64,000 nt of DNA from Lepas anatifera (lineage: Eukaryota > Arthropoda > Thecostraca > Lepadidae), in assembly GCA_034440635.1 (NCBI GenBank), contig JAOTON010001253.1, forward strand, positions 558,001 through 622,000, given 5' to 3'. Positions within the stretch are counted from its first letter, which is position 1; the number at the start of each line of letters is the position of its first letter. The notes under the pieces are model-generated. The model was given only the letters and a program-made list of their open reading frames with translations, was not told where the DNA came from and ran no database searches. Shown piece by piece: positions 11,028 through 22,666 of this stretch. The position numbers were made by a program, and so were the translations under genes.

Positions 11028-11461
11028 ATCAAATCAGAGTCAAGTATCAGGTCCACAGCTTCAATGATAGCAGGTGCAAATTAGACGAGGTGCAGCTCAT
11101 CGTGATACATGGAAATGACCGGGAGAAGCAGAGGTGTCCGGCAGTGGCGGACACGGGAGCCGAATGCTGTGTTGCTGGGCCGGAGCAAATGAAAATCCTC
11201 GGGCTGAAAAAGACTGACCTGGACAGAGCCGACGCTAGGATCCGCCACGCCGGTGGTGGCGCTCTCAATGTGCTTGGAATTAAGAAATGTACGCTGCAGC
11301 TGGCCGGCAGAAGCACGGTACAGCACATTCACTTCATTCAAGGCGTTGAGCGCTTGTTCTTGTCCATTGGTGCATGCAAGTCCCTTCACTTGGTTGACAA
11401 GAACTTTCCATACCACACACAGCATGGGCTGTTGACAGCTGGGGCAGTCTCTAATGCCTGA
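10913..11461 (+). CDS. pro: Aspartic protease of the Ty3 element
   Basis: This frame is -1 relative to gag. It holds a retropepsin-like protease with the active-site triad D80-T81-G82 in VADTGAECC (codons near 11150), which processes Gag-Pol in this family. The second conserved region near LFLSIGACKS replaces the more usual ILG-D form. The frame closes at a TGA (11459-11461), after which the same frame is open into RT, so protease and RT are separated by a single stop. That could be a mutation or a readthrough site. Translation probably depends on frameshifting, so the listed ATG is not necessarily the true start. Confidence 0.85.
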   Translation: MFQLSGVWSPPSTMPSAPRTETSNLGCVSDSSPADSTVNQIRVKYQVHSFNDSRCKLDEVQLIVIHGNDREKQRCPAVADTGAECCVAGPEQMKILGLKKTDLDRADARIRHAGGGALNVLGIKKCTLQLAGRSTVQHIHFIQGVERLFLSIGACKSLHLVDKNFPYHTQHGLLTAGAVSNA

Positions 11462-11901
11462 GAATCTGCCCAGCGTAATCTGCCAACACGGCCAGTGAGG
11501 CTGCCGTGTCAAGCAACGGAGGAGAACATGTCTCAGCTGGAAAATTTCCTGAGACAGCAGTTCGCCGGGACAACGTTCAACAAGGACGCTACCCCACTAC
11601 TCATCATGGAAGGTCCACCTCATACCATACATATTCAACCTGACGCTGTGCCCCACGCCCGACACTCACCAATACCAGTCAGCAAGCACTGGGAGGATGA
11701 AGTAAAAGCGCAGCTCGATGAAGATGAGCGCAAAGGCATCATTGAGAAGGTTCCTGCCGGAGAGCCATCGGTGTGGTGCGCGCAGATGGTGGTAGTGCCG
11801 AAACAGAACGGCAAGCCGCGACGAACTGTCGACTTCCAGGAGCTAAACAAGTTCTGTGTTCGGGAGACTCACCACACTAGACCACCGTTTGATATGGTAT
11901 C
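11462..11901 (+). pseudogene. pol: Reverse transcriptase, N-terminal part (interrupted)
   Basis: This continues the protease frame after the TGA. Typical Ty3 RT features are the pre-RT TEEN segment, KGIIEKV, CAQMVVVPKQNGKPRRTVDF and the RETHHT motif near 11866. The coding sequence is cut at codons for PFDMVS by the 38-kb insertion, and in the current DNA the frame ends two codons later at 11909-11911. RT coding resumes at 49980 in the correct frame. The first ATG is at 11495, but the protein would normally be made as part of Gag-Pol. Confidence 0.9.
11893..11901. repeat. 9-bp duplication flanking the 38-kb insertion, left
   Basis: tatggtatc here is repeated exactly at 49980-49988. Joining the Ty3 sequence across one copy keeps the RT frame and gives a normal RT sequence. 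Confidence 0.85.
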
Positions 11902-12640
11902 AAAGCAATAGAGACACTAGGTAAAGCTTTGGCCGGATTTAAACAATGGACCAATGGGTGCACAGTTTGACAGATATTGGGGGCGGGGCCTCTGGACCCG
12001 CTCGGGACCAGGCAAGAAGAGGACTGGACTAACTTAAACCTATTAAAACATTGAATATGAAAAATCGTCTCGTTTTGGATTTTTTAAACTCAATTGATAA
12101 ACAAATATGTTGTCCAAAAAAGCTAAGACAAAGCAGTTTTCTTGCTGACTTGGTAACCGCGGTAAGGGGGTAAACGGTGCAAAGAAAGTGTCTTGCTGCT
12201 TATTGAACCCAACATTTTAACACAGAAAAATACATAATACTCATTATTTGGAGTTTGTTAAGCTATTTATGTATTTTTATTCAATTTTAAATATTTTTTT
12301 ACACATTCTTGTAGAATTTTATGTGAGTTTATTATTAAAAAATAACAGGTCAAATGAAGCGAAATCAAGCCTCTAAATTTGCATCTTTCAAGATCAAGCA
12401 AGCGCGCGCAAGTCAATCGCGCCATTTATTTGCCGCCACATGTGCCCACCAATGTTAATTTTTGCTGTTTATTGCCGCAGTTCATAATCTAATGTGCGAA
12501 GGCGATGTATATTGATATTGCAGTGTGTGTGGTGTCTTTCTATAGCAAGTTTGGTGAGTGATTGCCAATATTTGCATAGTTACTTGATTGTCCAGGTGTG
12601 TGCTCATGGCAATTAATCGGACAGGGAAGAGTGTGATTCT
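11902..12640. other. AT-rich left end of the 38-kb block
   Basis: No gene or repeat is recognised. A G/C-rich patch (gggggcggggcc) is near 11979-11990, and the rest is AT-rich with homopolymer runs. Confidence 0.4.
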
Positions 12641-12879
12641 CGTCCCTAGAAAGAAGCGATGGGGCTGCCGAAGAAAAATATTCTGGAATGAAGGGGAGGC
12701 CTAGGGAACAGTACTTGCTTCTGCACTACATAGAATACAACTGGAATATGCAGAGTTCAAATGTCACACTAAACATCCAGCAACCCTGCATCTGTTTCCT
12801 TCCAGCCAGGCAAGGTAAGTGGTCAAATTTCCCTTTCCATGCCCACTGACATGCTTTCTTGAGTAGGTAGGTATAAAAT

Positions 12880-13560
12880 CCCAGTCTGCAAAGTATGGCA
12901 GCAGGGCAGACGAGTTGCACCAGCCATGTAAAATTCTCGTACCACCAGCTTCCAAAAATTCACACCAATCTGCCATATACCAGGGAGAAAAACGCACCCT
13001 TTCCTACCCACACAATGCAATACTACCTCTCTTAGTAGTTAGTTATAGATGAACTTTTATAAGGCCCCCTCCTGTGTCTTAAAAACCATTCAGCCATTAT
13101 TTGTTTGGTATTCAGTGTCACCCTTCTGCACCAGTCTCGCAAATTCGTACCAGGTTGAAAAAATTGCACCACTCGCTCCTGTCTCAAAGGGCACTCACAT
13201 CAACAAGATCTCGTCAAAAATGCCATACTTTGCACACTGGATAAAATCCATGTCCAGGCGCTCCACACTGAAATTGGATTTGTGAAGTTTATCTCAGATT
13301 GGGTCAAGTGGTAAATTAGTGTTAGTGGCTAGTTAGCAGTGTGCAGTAGTTTGGTTTGTCTGTCAATAATCTGGGGGTGGGTGCTGGCCGTGCTCCAGTC
13401 TGCAAAACATGGCAGATTTCGACGAGATCTCGTTGGGGCAGCCTCGGGGCAGACCTACCGATTTGGGGCAGCTTTTGGTCGAGCTCGGGGCAGAGGGGGG
13501 CTCTTGGGGCAGGAATTAGTACTTGGGGCAGCAATCAGTCCGGGTAATCACCGGAGGAAG
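12880..13560. repeat. CAGTCTGCAAA / GGGGCAG repeat cluster
   Basis: The word ccagtctgcaaa plus an atggcag tail occurs at about 12888 and 13397, with a diverged inverted copy near 13215-13245. From 13430 to 13545 the word ggggcag recurs irregularly at least six times. The same combination appears inverted at 19140-19280. This is probably one end of a transposable element. Confidence 0.5.
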
Positions 13561-14158
13561 AAGAAAAAATAATTAAAAGAAACGACAATCATCAGTTAAA
13601 ATTGCGCTGGAAAACGTAATTTGTCTCAAAAGCGTCATATTTGTCGTCAAGCAAAATATGGTTTAAAAGATACCAAACAAAGGAATTTTTTCATTGATGT
13701 AAAGTGCCTGGAAGTGAATAAAAATTGAGGCAATGGACGCCTTTTGAAAGCTAAATTTATATTTATTTTCTAAATTTGTAATTTAAACTTAATTTTAGCT
13801 ACATAAAACAATCTTAGAACTCGAAATGAAATTTCCCTGTCTGTAGTTTTTTTGCATCTCCTTCGCTATGTTTTGATCGCCAAAGGCCGGCAAATCCAGC
13901 CCCCTCCAAAGTTAGTTGGCAGCAATATACTGTTACGGCGTACAAATGCGACTGCTCCATAGGGCTTACGTGTTAAATTGCTCATTTTTAACCACGTGCT
14001 AGCCACAGCCTATGGCTGTTGGAAGAAATATAACGTCGTCATTGGAAGGCCTGTTCCCTGCCCTTTCCACTTTCCATTTGGTATTTTTATGTCAGATGTA
14101 CATAAATGCCTAAAAAATCGATTTCCGAGAACCATGCAAATGTAAGCCGCAATTTTCC

Positions 14159-14260
14159 CGGCGTACACCCAGTACGCCGGCGGTCGCGTAGCGCAGCGGT
14201 TAGAGCGATGGTCTATAAATCAGACGATGGTGAGTTCGAATCCCAGTCTCGGCTTCCGCT
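14159..14260 (+). repeat. tRNA-derived SINE head or tRNA pseudogene, with a hairpin in front
   Basis: A perfect 9-bp stem (ccggcgtac / gtacgccgg) occupies about 14158-14180. Directly after it is an RNA polymerase III A-box-like tagcgcagcggttagagc and a B box gagttcgaatcc. The D stem and T stem have mismatches and the acceptor ends do not pair, so it is not a functional tRNA gene. SINE borders were not found. Confidence 0.55.
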
Positions 14261-14676
14261 TTTAACCACTGGGGTGGAGCACTGCGAGTGATATGGTTGT
14301 TTTTTTTACTCAATCAAGGGAGTGCTTAGAACTTTTCGTGAGCATTCAGATGTTTCACTACATGACCAAAGATAGAGCTGCCACTTTGTTATCCACTTGC
14401 CAAATTGGGAGAAGCGGACAATATGGAATACCAACGGGGCAAAGCAAGGAATGCCAGCAGTCATCTAATGATAATAATAATAATTGTCCGGCTTAATGAC
14501 ACACCAACAGCCAATAGAGGAGGCAGCATGGTTCCCTGTTTCGTTTTGAGTTATAATTCCCTTTCTGATCAGCCCCTGCTGATTTTTTGCATCATTTGGG
14601 GCGCCTGGACAATATTTTGGCTGTTAGCGAACCGTTTCGAACAACACCGACTAATATAACAATGATAATAAAACGT

Positions 14677-14944
14677 CATAGGCGGATCCAGGGGGCGGGC
14701 AAGGAGGGCACGTTTTCTCCCCCATGATCGACCCTCGGCACCCCCTGAAATTATCACGGCGCCTCCTGAAATGTCGCTTCCCACCCCTTCCCCCTCCCCC
14801 AGGATGCGAAAATCGGCACCCACCGATAGGATTTTGCGCTCATCTGATAGGTTTTGCCCGTCAAAAGTGGCGACCCCGGACCGGATGGCGCCCCTCCCCC
14901 TCGGGAAGGTGCCCCCCCGATCGGCAATCCTAGATCTGCCTATG
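14677..14944. mobile_element. hAT MITE (268 bp)
   Basis: Begins cataggcggatccagggg and ends with the inverted cctagatctgcctatg. It has a perfect 8-bp duplication taaaacgt at 14669-14676 and 14945-14952. It is G/C-run rich and non-coding. It belongs to the same family as 20575-20793. Confidence 0.85.
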
Positions 14945-15564
14945 TAAAACGTCACCAGGGAAAGGGGGAATTTCTGAAGTTGTCTTTGGTCAAATACCAA
15001 TGGATGAAAAAGGCAACTCTGACCGAACTACTTTCTTAAATATAATAAACGCACGGATGAACTCTGGAAATTTTAGGACCAATACCTGTCCTCAATTTAC
15101 CGTGTCTGCGTAAAACTGCGTAGATAGTGATAATCTGCAATTTTTACACGACGTTACTTTTTTGGATTTCCACGTCTGCGGGGAAAACATGATTTTTTAG
15201 ATGCCTCAAATAAAGCTTTCAATATGTTTTTCATAAAGATGACACGGGAATTGTTCTATGTAGTTTGGCGATAACTTCGCTTTTTCACGAAGCGGCAAGA
15301 AACTCGACAAGAAAAGGAAGCAAACTTAGTCTTAAACCAACATCCAATCATCAAATTAGAAATATACTCGACAAAAATCTGAAGGACATTGGACAAACTC
15401 CCTGCATCCACCTGGGGCCCTGGACCAACCCTCCCTGGATCTGCCTACGTCAACCAGAATGCAAAAGTTCAGGCACCAGCGATTTTTTCACACTGCAAAT
15501 ATCAGCATTCAAAAGATACCATCTGAATGCAATATCTACTGATCACTCATAGGTAGCTTCCGTG

Positions 15565-15867
15565 CAGTGGTGGATACGAGGCAGAGGGCTAAGGCCTCAA
15601 GCCCCCCTCCATGTTTAAGTGCCTATAGCTAATGCATAGGCGGAGACTGATGATAATTTGAGTTTTAGGGCACTTCAGCTGGGGAGGCTATATGTGTTCG
15701 TCTGTAACGCATTACATCATTCCGTCATTCCAAGATTGGTTTTATTAGCTAGACTGGCATATACAGAGAGTGCATAGGCGAAGACTGATCTGAGGCGTTG
15801 GTGGGTGGTGCTCGAGTCCACTAGCCCCCCCTCCCCACCTCAAAATGAAGTCCTGGATCCACCACTG
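15565..15867. mobile_element. hAT MITE (303 bp), CAGTGGTGGAT type
   Basis: Terminal repeats are cagtggtggatacgagg and the inverted cctggatccaccactg. Flanking 8-mers cttccgtg and attccacg match at 6 of 8 positions, so this copy looks older. It is non-coding. Confidence 0.7.
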
Positions 15868-15879
15868 ATTCCACGCAAG

Positions 15880-18600
15880 TGTATTGCCAAATGTCACAAT
15901 GCGGTCTTCCTAGCATACACAATAATTATCCAAATATCTTCAATATTTGATTAACCACCCCACAACGCCGCCAATTGCTCCAGTAAGGACTATAATAACT
16001 TCCTCACACTCGTAAACAACAATCATAAAGTGAACAAACGAAATACGGCTCAAATACCAAACTAAATAGTTTGTCACTTCTTGCTTTTCAACTACATTTT
16101 ATCGTTTCATGAGGAGATTTTTTTCGTTTTTAAGGACGTTTTTCGTTTTCTCCATTTGCGTAGTGTAGCTTGCCCAATACATTTCAATGGCGCAAACTTG
16201 TTTGCAGTGACTAAAAAATGAAAACAATTCATTAAAAAGTGTGCAGTGTAGTCAGTACTTGAAATTCTAAAAGAAAAAAGAAAAACCCCAGACCAGGATC
16301 AAAAGCTATAACCCACGCAGTACACTGCCAGAGACACTGCTAGAATGAGCAAAAAAAAATGAACGCGAAGGGACAGTGCTTTTGCCATGACAGTGCTGTG
16401 CAGACAGTGCTGTACTTTTGCCACAGAAAATCGGTGCAAAAGCACAGATGAGACGTGGCATGGTCTGTCCATAGACTAAAACTGTGTGTGTGTGAGTGTG
16501 TGTGTGAACTAAAACTCCATGTCTAGACCAAAGCTACAATGAAGGAAACAAAAAGGCTACGCACAGTGCGGATAAGGATAACAATTAGCTAAAAAAAATC
16601 AGGAAAGGGTAAAACTCAATGTTTCGGTCCAAGACAATTTTCAGGTGAACTACACCTGCATGCAACTATATGCATCTAGACAAAACTACATGCATCTCTC
16701 TTGCAATGCAGCTAAAAATGTGCACACACACAATCCCAACTTGGCAAGACTAATCAGCTTGGGGAATTGCACTTAGATTGAATTTCACTATGTCCAAGTG
16801 GGATACCAGTTCTGGTTCAGTACCCACAGACAAAATATTCAAATTTTCTGTCAGGAGTCATGCTATTCTGCCACCTTTTGCAGCTCCTTATAAACATATC
16901 AAATTTTGTACCTAGTCCTACCAAACTGTTTTTTCTAATCTATTTCTTAACTAATTTGTAACTTAAAGGCTCAGTTTCCATGGGCTAGAGGCGATTCAGA
17001 TAGACCTGAGATTCAGGATACAGCAATCACGGTTTCGATGGCACTTTGGCTGGATACAAAAGGATCTGTAACCAATAGAACACTTCAATCTTGAATATGT
17101 CAACATTTCTGGTACACCATTCAAGTTTTCTTTCACTCTCCCTTCACAAATGTTTAAAGTTTTGTTTAAGGGTTGACTGTTCTGTTGATGAATTTTGTTA
17201 CTGATTTTTTTCTGAAGTGTTGATACAATTTTGTTTTGTTTAGTTTTGTCTAATAAAAAAGAAAGTTATACCCTCTCCAGTCAACTCTCCTTTATCTCTG
17301 CACTGTAAGGGAAATCTTTACCATCACAATGCCAAATCCTGCCAGATCTTGTTGGATGTGGATTTACAAGAACTGGATTGAAAATGGTTACCATTGCCAA
17401 AAGCTCTAAGCATATTGATTGCATCCGAAAACTATGTGTGGCCACGCTCGACTATGAATGGAAACTGGGGACTATTTCTTACACCTATAAAAACAAGTAC
17501 TGCAACTCAATAACCTACAAAGTCACTCTTAGAAGTTAAGCAATCTTGACAGCTGGAAATAGCTCACTGCTGGTACCCAAGACGCATCACATATGAAAGT
17601 TTTCACAAGTTAGCGTCTCAAGAAATCACACTTAATAAGTTTTTGGATCACAGCTGCAACAGGACCAGAAAAAATACCATTTTCTTTTCCACATCAGAAA
17701 GAATTTTTGGATTACTCAATGCTGCCTTGATATCAGAGTCCACATGTCACACATCTAGGAGAACACACCAAAAACAAGGAATGTGTTCCAGCGTAGACTA
17801 CAATTGATGCTGCAGCCGCTCAACAAAAAACATAAACACTACTGAAACCTTGCACAGGTTTAACTGATTTCACCTCACTTCATCTCTATTTTGGTTTACA
17901 GAGTGCAATATAGCTGTTGCTAGTCTTCAAACTAAAGCAAACCAGGCAATCAGAGTTGTTAGGTAACCAAAATCATTCAGTGTGGAGTCAGAATACAAAC
18001 TTACCTGCCTAGATTGAACTTTTGACCAAGAACTCAGGAAGGAAGAAAGGCTTCTCCACAAATTGGACTCCAATCACTTGTTTTAACAAGCTGCAAGAAC
18101 TCACTCTATTTAGTGAGTTCCTTTTTTGGCACACAAATATGGCCCAACACGCAGTCAGTATCTTGACTCTTGAGAACAAAAATGCATTTTCCTTAAAAAA
18201 AGATAAAGGAGAGAGGGTTCAAACTGACTGCAATCAATCTCGGTAAGTTTTCGTAATTTAATTCACATCCGCTGCAAACCAAACTGTCTAATAAATAGCT
18301 TTGCAACAAACAAAATGCCCCCGATACCTAATTGTTGTCAATTTCTATTGAAAACTGAGTGAACAAAAAGCACAGAGTTTGCCGCTATTTTGGAGCGCCC
18401 ATATTTAGTCTTAGTTTGGAAGAAATTTGGAGGAATCTACCAGTTTCTCCTAAATGATGGAGACAAAAATACATTTAATTTTCTTTTTTGAGCTTTTAGC
18501 TGTTGTTTTCATCACGTTCGAGACATTTTTTTAATTTTGAAGAGAAAATTGTGGCAATACAGCTATATTTTTGTATTTTTGATCCGCTTATCTAGCGGCT
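15880..18600. other. Long anonymous AT-rich stretch
   Basis: No recognisable coding sequence, RNA or repeat family. A short (TG)n run is at 16483-16505. The frames present are short with no family resemblance. Confidence 0.4.
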
Positions 18601-20574
18601 TGCACTACTAAACTTTGGTGTACCCGTCCTCTATTACCCTGGGCAAATCAATCTTGCCAGACACCTCCCTAGAACGAATGCCGGTCCGTGATGTGACGTC
18701 ACATGGACGTAAGGGGATCTTTCTTCGCTTGGGTCTCATGAAAATATACCAAATTTTGAGATGCTTTCATGGAAATGTGAGAAAGCATAAGGAGAAAATG
18801 CGTTAGCTGTGGAAAAAATTATTATATTCGAAAATAGTTGTATATATTGATATATCAATTGATCGATTGATCGATTGATACGGCTTGAAGGAAGGGGCAA
18901 ATGACGTCACTAGGGGAAAAACTTTGCTCGTAAATATACCTTTGAATAAAGGTATCTTTGAAATTGTGCATCATGAATGCAAGATAGCTGCTGTACGACG
19001 TGAGTTTCCATGTATCTTGAGTTTCCATTGCTATGGTACGTGGACGATCGTGAGTACGTTGTCGTCGTCGGGTCGTATGCACAGTTTTATTTTATTTGTG
19101 GGTGTGTTGATTAAAATGGATTAGATAAAACTTGTATCGGAAAAAATTACCCCCCCCTCGTTGGATGAGTCTGCCCCAGCCACCAAATATCTGCCCCAAT
19201 TGGGGCAGGCTTTGGGCTGCCCCAAGCGCCTCGTAGAGTTGTCTGCCACGTTCTGCAGACTGGGCCGTGCTCTGTTGTATGCCATGGCTATGTTTGTGAA
19301 GCTGTCATAATACAGTGTGTTTATAATTATTTGGATGTTATGTTTTCCTTGGTTCCATGGTGATGCTCATTTATTCAGTTCCATTAGTTTAACAAAGTCA
19401 GATTTCTTTGTAACCTATTTGCTATGCTGTGGATTTTTGAAAGCAAAATATAATGAAAAATACATTGATATAATGATGGAGTAAAATTATGAAAATATGT
19501 ATCACATAAATGTTGTATTTACTTGTGTCAGTGTTGGGGAAATGGTGGCCAAAATTTCCAGTAATAAGTATGCTCTCAATTCTGGGCACTGTGACCTGTA
19601 ATTGAAAATTTTCCCTCCAAAACTGACAATGTATGTGGCAGCACCTCTGTGCTGTGATGCTTTCATATTGCTGTATTTTCTAGGGCTCATGAATAAGAAA
19701 TAGTATATGCTTCAAAATCTGGTCAAATTGCAATCATTTAATTTTTCTTTAATCATTAAATAAGTTTTGTTAATATTTTATGCCTATTATTGAGCTGAAA
19801 CCATGGGCATAGTATAGTTTCCATGCAGGAAGTGACACTCTACTCTTGCCTAATTCACTGAGGAAGAAATCACACTGCTTGAAGGTAGAATCTTGTATTA
19901 ATTGATGATGTTGCACTTGCCTAGCAAGGTAAAATGTTGTAAACAACATAATTACTGCATTGGAGCATTATACCAGCTGATAATCCAGAGAACAAAATTA
20001 TTTGTCCGGGCATTACGTTTTACATTTTTGAATATTACATTTTGGTGTATTTTGACTTTTGCAGAAAGATCTACACTTTCGTTGAAATCCTCACCTGCTG
20101 AAGCTGCTGAGGATCCACATCTTGGGCCAGGGTCATAGGCTTCAAGGTCCAGAAGTACCGGTACTGGACAAGGACTTCTTCCAGCAATTTTTGGCAAAGG
20201 ACAACGCCGAGCGACAGCCTTGCCATGCTCTTCAGTGGGAGCACATACAGGTGCGGGGTAGCAAGTGTGTGTATCAAATTCCCATTCGCCCTCGTTTTTG
20301 TCTCTGTTTAACTGATACATGCAGGAGCGGACGCAGGAGTATCGTTGGGGGGAGGACGCGGGAGAAATCGTAAAGTTTTTGTTTCAGAAAATAAGTTCAA
20401 ATTTTCGACATTTGTAGGACTGATGTGGACTGATGCGGACTGATTCAGAACGCGGGAGCGCACTTTTCCATCTGGTTTAAAGATGTGTATGATTGTTATG
20501 TCCCATTCAACTTGCAGTAACACAATTCATTGTATGACTATCGAGTGAAAGTTCAAACTTAACTCAAAGATTAG
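18601..20574. other. Unassigned DNA with CRE-like and GATCGATT words
   Basis: A full CRE-like palindrome tgacgtca occurs near 18695 and a partial one near 18903. A short tcgattgatcgattga tract is at about 18862-18880. A possible splice acceptor (a T-rich run ending in ttttgcag) is at about 20057-20064, followed by a short open frame ending near 20138, but no protein family is recognisable. Confidence 0.35.
19140..19285 (-). repeat. GGGGCAG repeat cluster, inverted partner of 13385-13560
   Basis: Read on the minus strand, this matches the 13385-13510 cluster in layout: gagcacggcccagtctgcag, then repeated ggggcag words. The two clusters may be terminal inverted repeats of a roughly 5.9-kb element; I could not confirm a flanking duplication. 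Confidence 0.5.
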
Positions 20575-20793
20575 CATAGGCGGATCCAGGATTGCTGATC
20601 GGGGGCACCTTCCCGTGGGGGGTGCCATCCGGCCCGGGGGTGCGCCACTTTTGACCGGCAAGCCTATCAGATGGGCGCAAAATCCTATCGGTGGGCGCCG
20701 ATTCTCTCATCCTGGGGGGGGTGGGAAGTGACATTTCGGGGGCGCCATCGACCTTTCGGGGGCGCCGACTTGCCCCCCCTGGATCCGCCTATG
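20575..20793. mobile_element. hAT MITE (219 bp)
   Basis: Terminal inverted repeats cataggcggatccagg and cctggatccgcctatg are perfect over 16 bp. Flanking 8-mers aagattag and aagattaa match at 7 of 8. It belongs to the family of 14677-14944. It is non-coding. Confidence 0.85.
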
Positions 20794-20801
20794 AAGATTA
20801 A

Positions 20802-21309
20802 TAATCGACTGAAGCATCGTTAAGTGCGTGCCTAAGCTCAGGTCACTCATTCGAATAAACATATATTTTATTACTCTCGGGCATCGGGAACGTGGTAGTT
20901 GCTTTTAAACGAGTACTTTTTATCTCAGGTGAAGGTGCGGAAAAAATAGTAGGCGTGACTACCGTTGGTACTTAGCGGACCGTGGATCAATTGCTGGGAT
21001 CGCTGGACTGGGGATGACTGGTGTGGAAAAATCTGAATTCAGAAAGGCCCGTTGTTTCCTAGTGAATAAAAAGAGATAATGAACCTTGCAGTGGGTAGGT
21101 CAAAATAGATTTTGTCAGTTTTAAGTATTGACCAAAGTGTGAAAACTGGATGTATTTTGTCTCAGGGTTTTAAGTTGAGAAACTGTAAATCACCGACTTG
21201 TGAATATTTTACAGAAGTGTCTGCTAATTGCTCGATATAGCGATATATGCGATAAAACTGTTCGCGTATGACATTTGCTCATCAGTCGATAGTTGTGATG
21301 GTGAAGTTA
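20802..21309. other. Unassigned DNA upstream of the P-element relic
   Basis: No recognisable gene. It could include 5' parts or an intron of the P-element relic, but no THAP domain is visible. Confidence 0.35.
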
Positions 21310-22500
21310 ATAAAAAATCTCTCCCGTCAGGTGACTGGCCTGGAGCGACAGCGAGTACGCCCCGCAGCCCAGATGCTCAACGAGCGTGTCGGAAAGCGTC
21401 TGCTCCACCTATTTGGTCAGCGTTTCGCCAAGCAGGCTTAGTTCATCATCACCTGCGATAAGGTGTTCGACATCTGTAGCTCTCGGTGCATCCTTGACGG
21501 CAGGGCTCATCGGTCGGCGTTCGCCTTCGAGTACACCATCGTTGCTCAGCCACCTCTCTGATTTAGTTAGCGCGACTAAATCGGGACTCTTGGCGCGATG
21601 AAAGCCAGAGCAGGCTGCCCTTCCAGAACGGGTTCATCATATCCTTAACTGCTCTGCGAGGTCCCCACAGCATTATTAAGAACATCTACGGCGTCAAGTA
21701 CTTTCTGACGTCACGGGTGAACCAGGACGTGGTGGAGAACTTCTCACAGGTCAGGGTCTTGGGAGCAGCCAACACCCACCCAACGGCGGTCGAAGCCAAG
21801 ACTCGTATGATACTCTTGTTGATGGGGCCTCACCGTCCGTGGCCGTTGGTTCTCATGCCAGGCCATGGCCCGCTGGAGTCCCAGTCAGTCCTGCTTGATG
21901 AAAAAGAACCAACTCACCTGGGTGCGGCTTCCCTGCAGCTGGACCCTCTGACAGTCAGTACTGAAGAGCTTGACGTCGCTGCTGTGTTATGAGGTGAAGA
22001 GGTTGCAGCCTTACCCCGCTCCACATGTACAAAGAACAGGACTGACGGGATGAAGATGACCAGGACGCCGCCGCGGAACCAGCTGCTCCGACAGAAAGGG
22101 GCATAGACCAAACAAATTCAGGCAGGTGCTGGCTTACATGGCGGGCTTTATTGCTATGTAAAGTGTAGAGCTGTACAGCTCTCTCGAACATATCCCATCG
22201 ACTGTACTTGTAGTAGATAATAGTGGGGATCTGGAGTGGTTGCCACGTCTTAGTCGGAGTGTTCTCACAGTACCAAATGAAAAGTGGCTTAGACAATTAA
22301 GGGAGCTAAATGTTTTCTTTTGTTTTGTGTTATCCGTGAACCTAGCAGCATGGGTAGAAAATCAGGAGTTATCCTCTGTTTTGCTTTTGGTATGCTAGTT
22401 AAATTCCCGGACCTTAATCAAAAGATAGCGCAAAAGTACGCGGTGACGAGGACTCACATGCGCGTTAGGTGTGCAAACTATGTAAGAATACGTGTGGAAA
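21310..22500 (+). pseudogene. P-element-like transposase relic
   Basis: Conserved C-terminal pieces of P-element (THAP-type) transposases appear in order on the plus strand but in shifting frames. They are QVTGLERQRVRPAAQMLNE near 21330, FAFEYTIVAQ near 21520, GVKYFLTSR followed by VNQDVVENF near 21690-21730, NTHPTAVEAKTRM near 21770, LAYMAGFIA near 22130, and LTVPNEKWLRQLRE near 22265-22300. A final YAVTRTHMRVR segment follows near 22435. Stops and frameshifts separate them, and no THAP zinc finger is seen upstream. The intact family enzyme cuts and pastes P-type DNA transposons; this copy cannot. It lies about 170 bp outside the foldback left arm. Confidence 0.75.
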
Positions 22501-22666
22501 TGACATCAGCACTACATAATTTGTGTTTACGGCGTTGTGATTTCGTTCAGTCTGTGTAAACCCTCCATTCTTTGTTCACACCCATCATGAATAGATATAT
22601 GGGCATGGACTGCGAGACTATTTCAAAATGTATGCTGAGATGGTCCTGGTTTAAATTGTTTTTACC

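Noticed and set aside
14181..14255. Functional tRNA gene
   Set aside because: A and B boxes are present but D and T stems mismatch and the acceptor ends do not pair; better as a SINE head or pseudogene.
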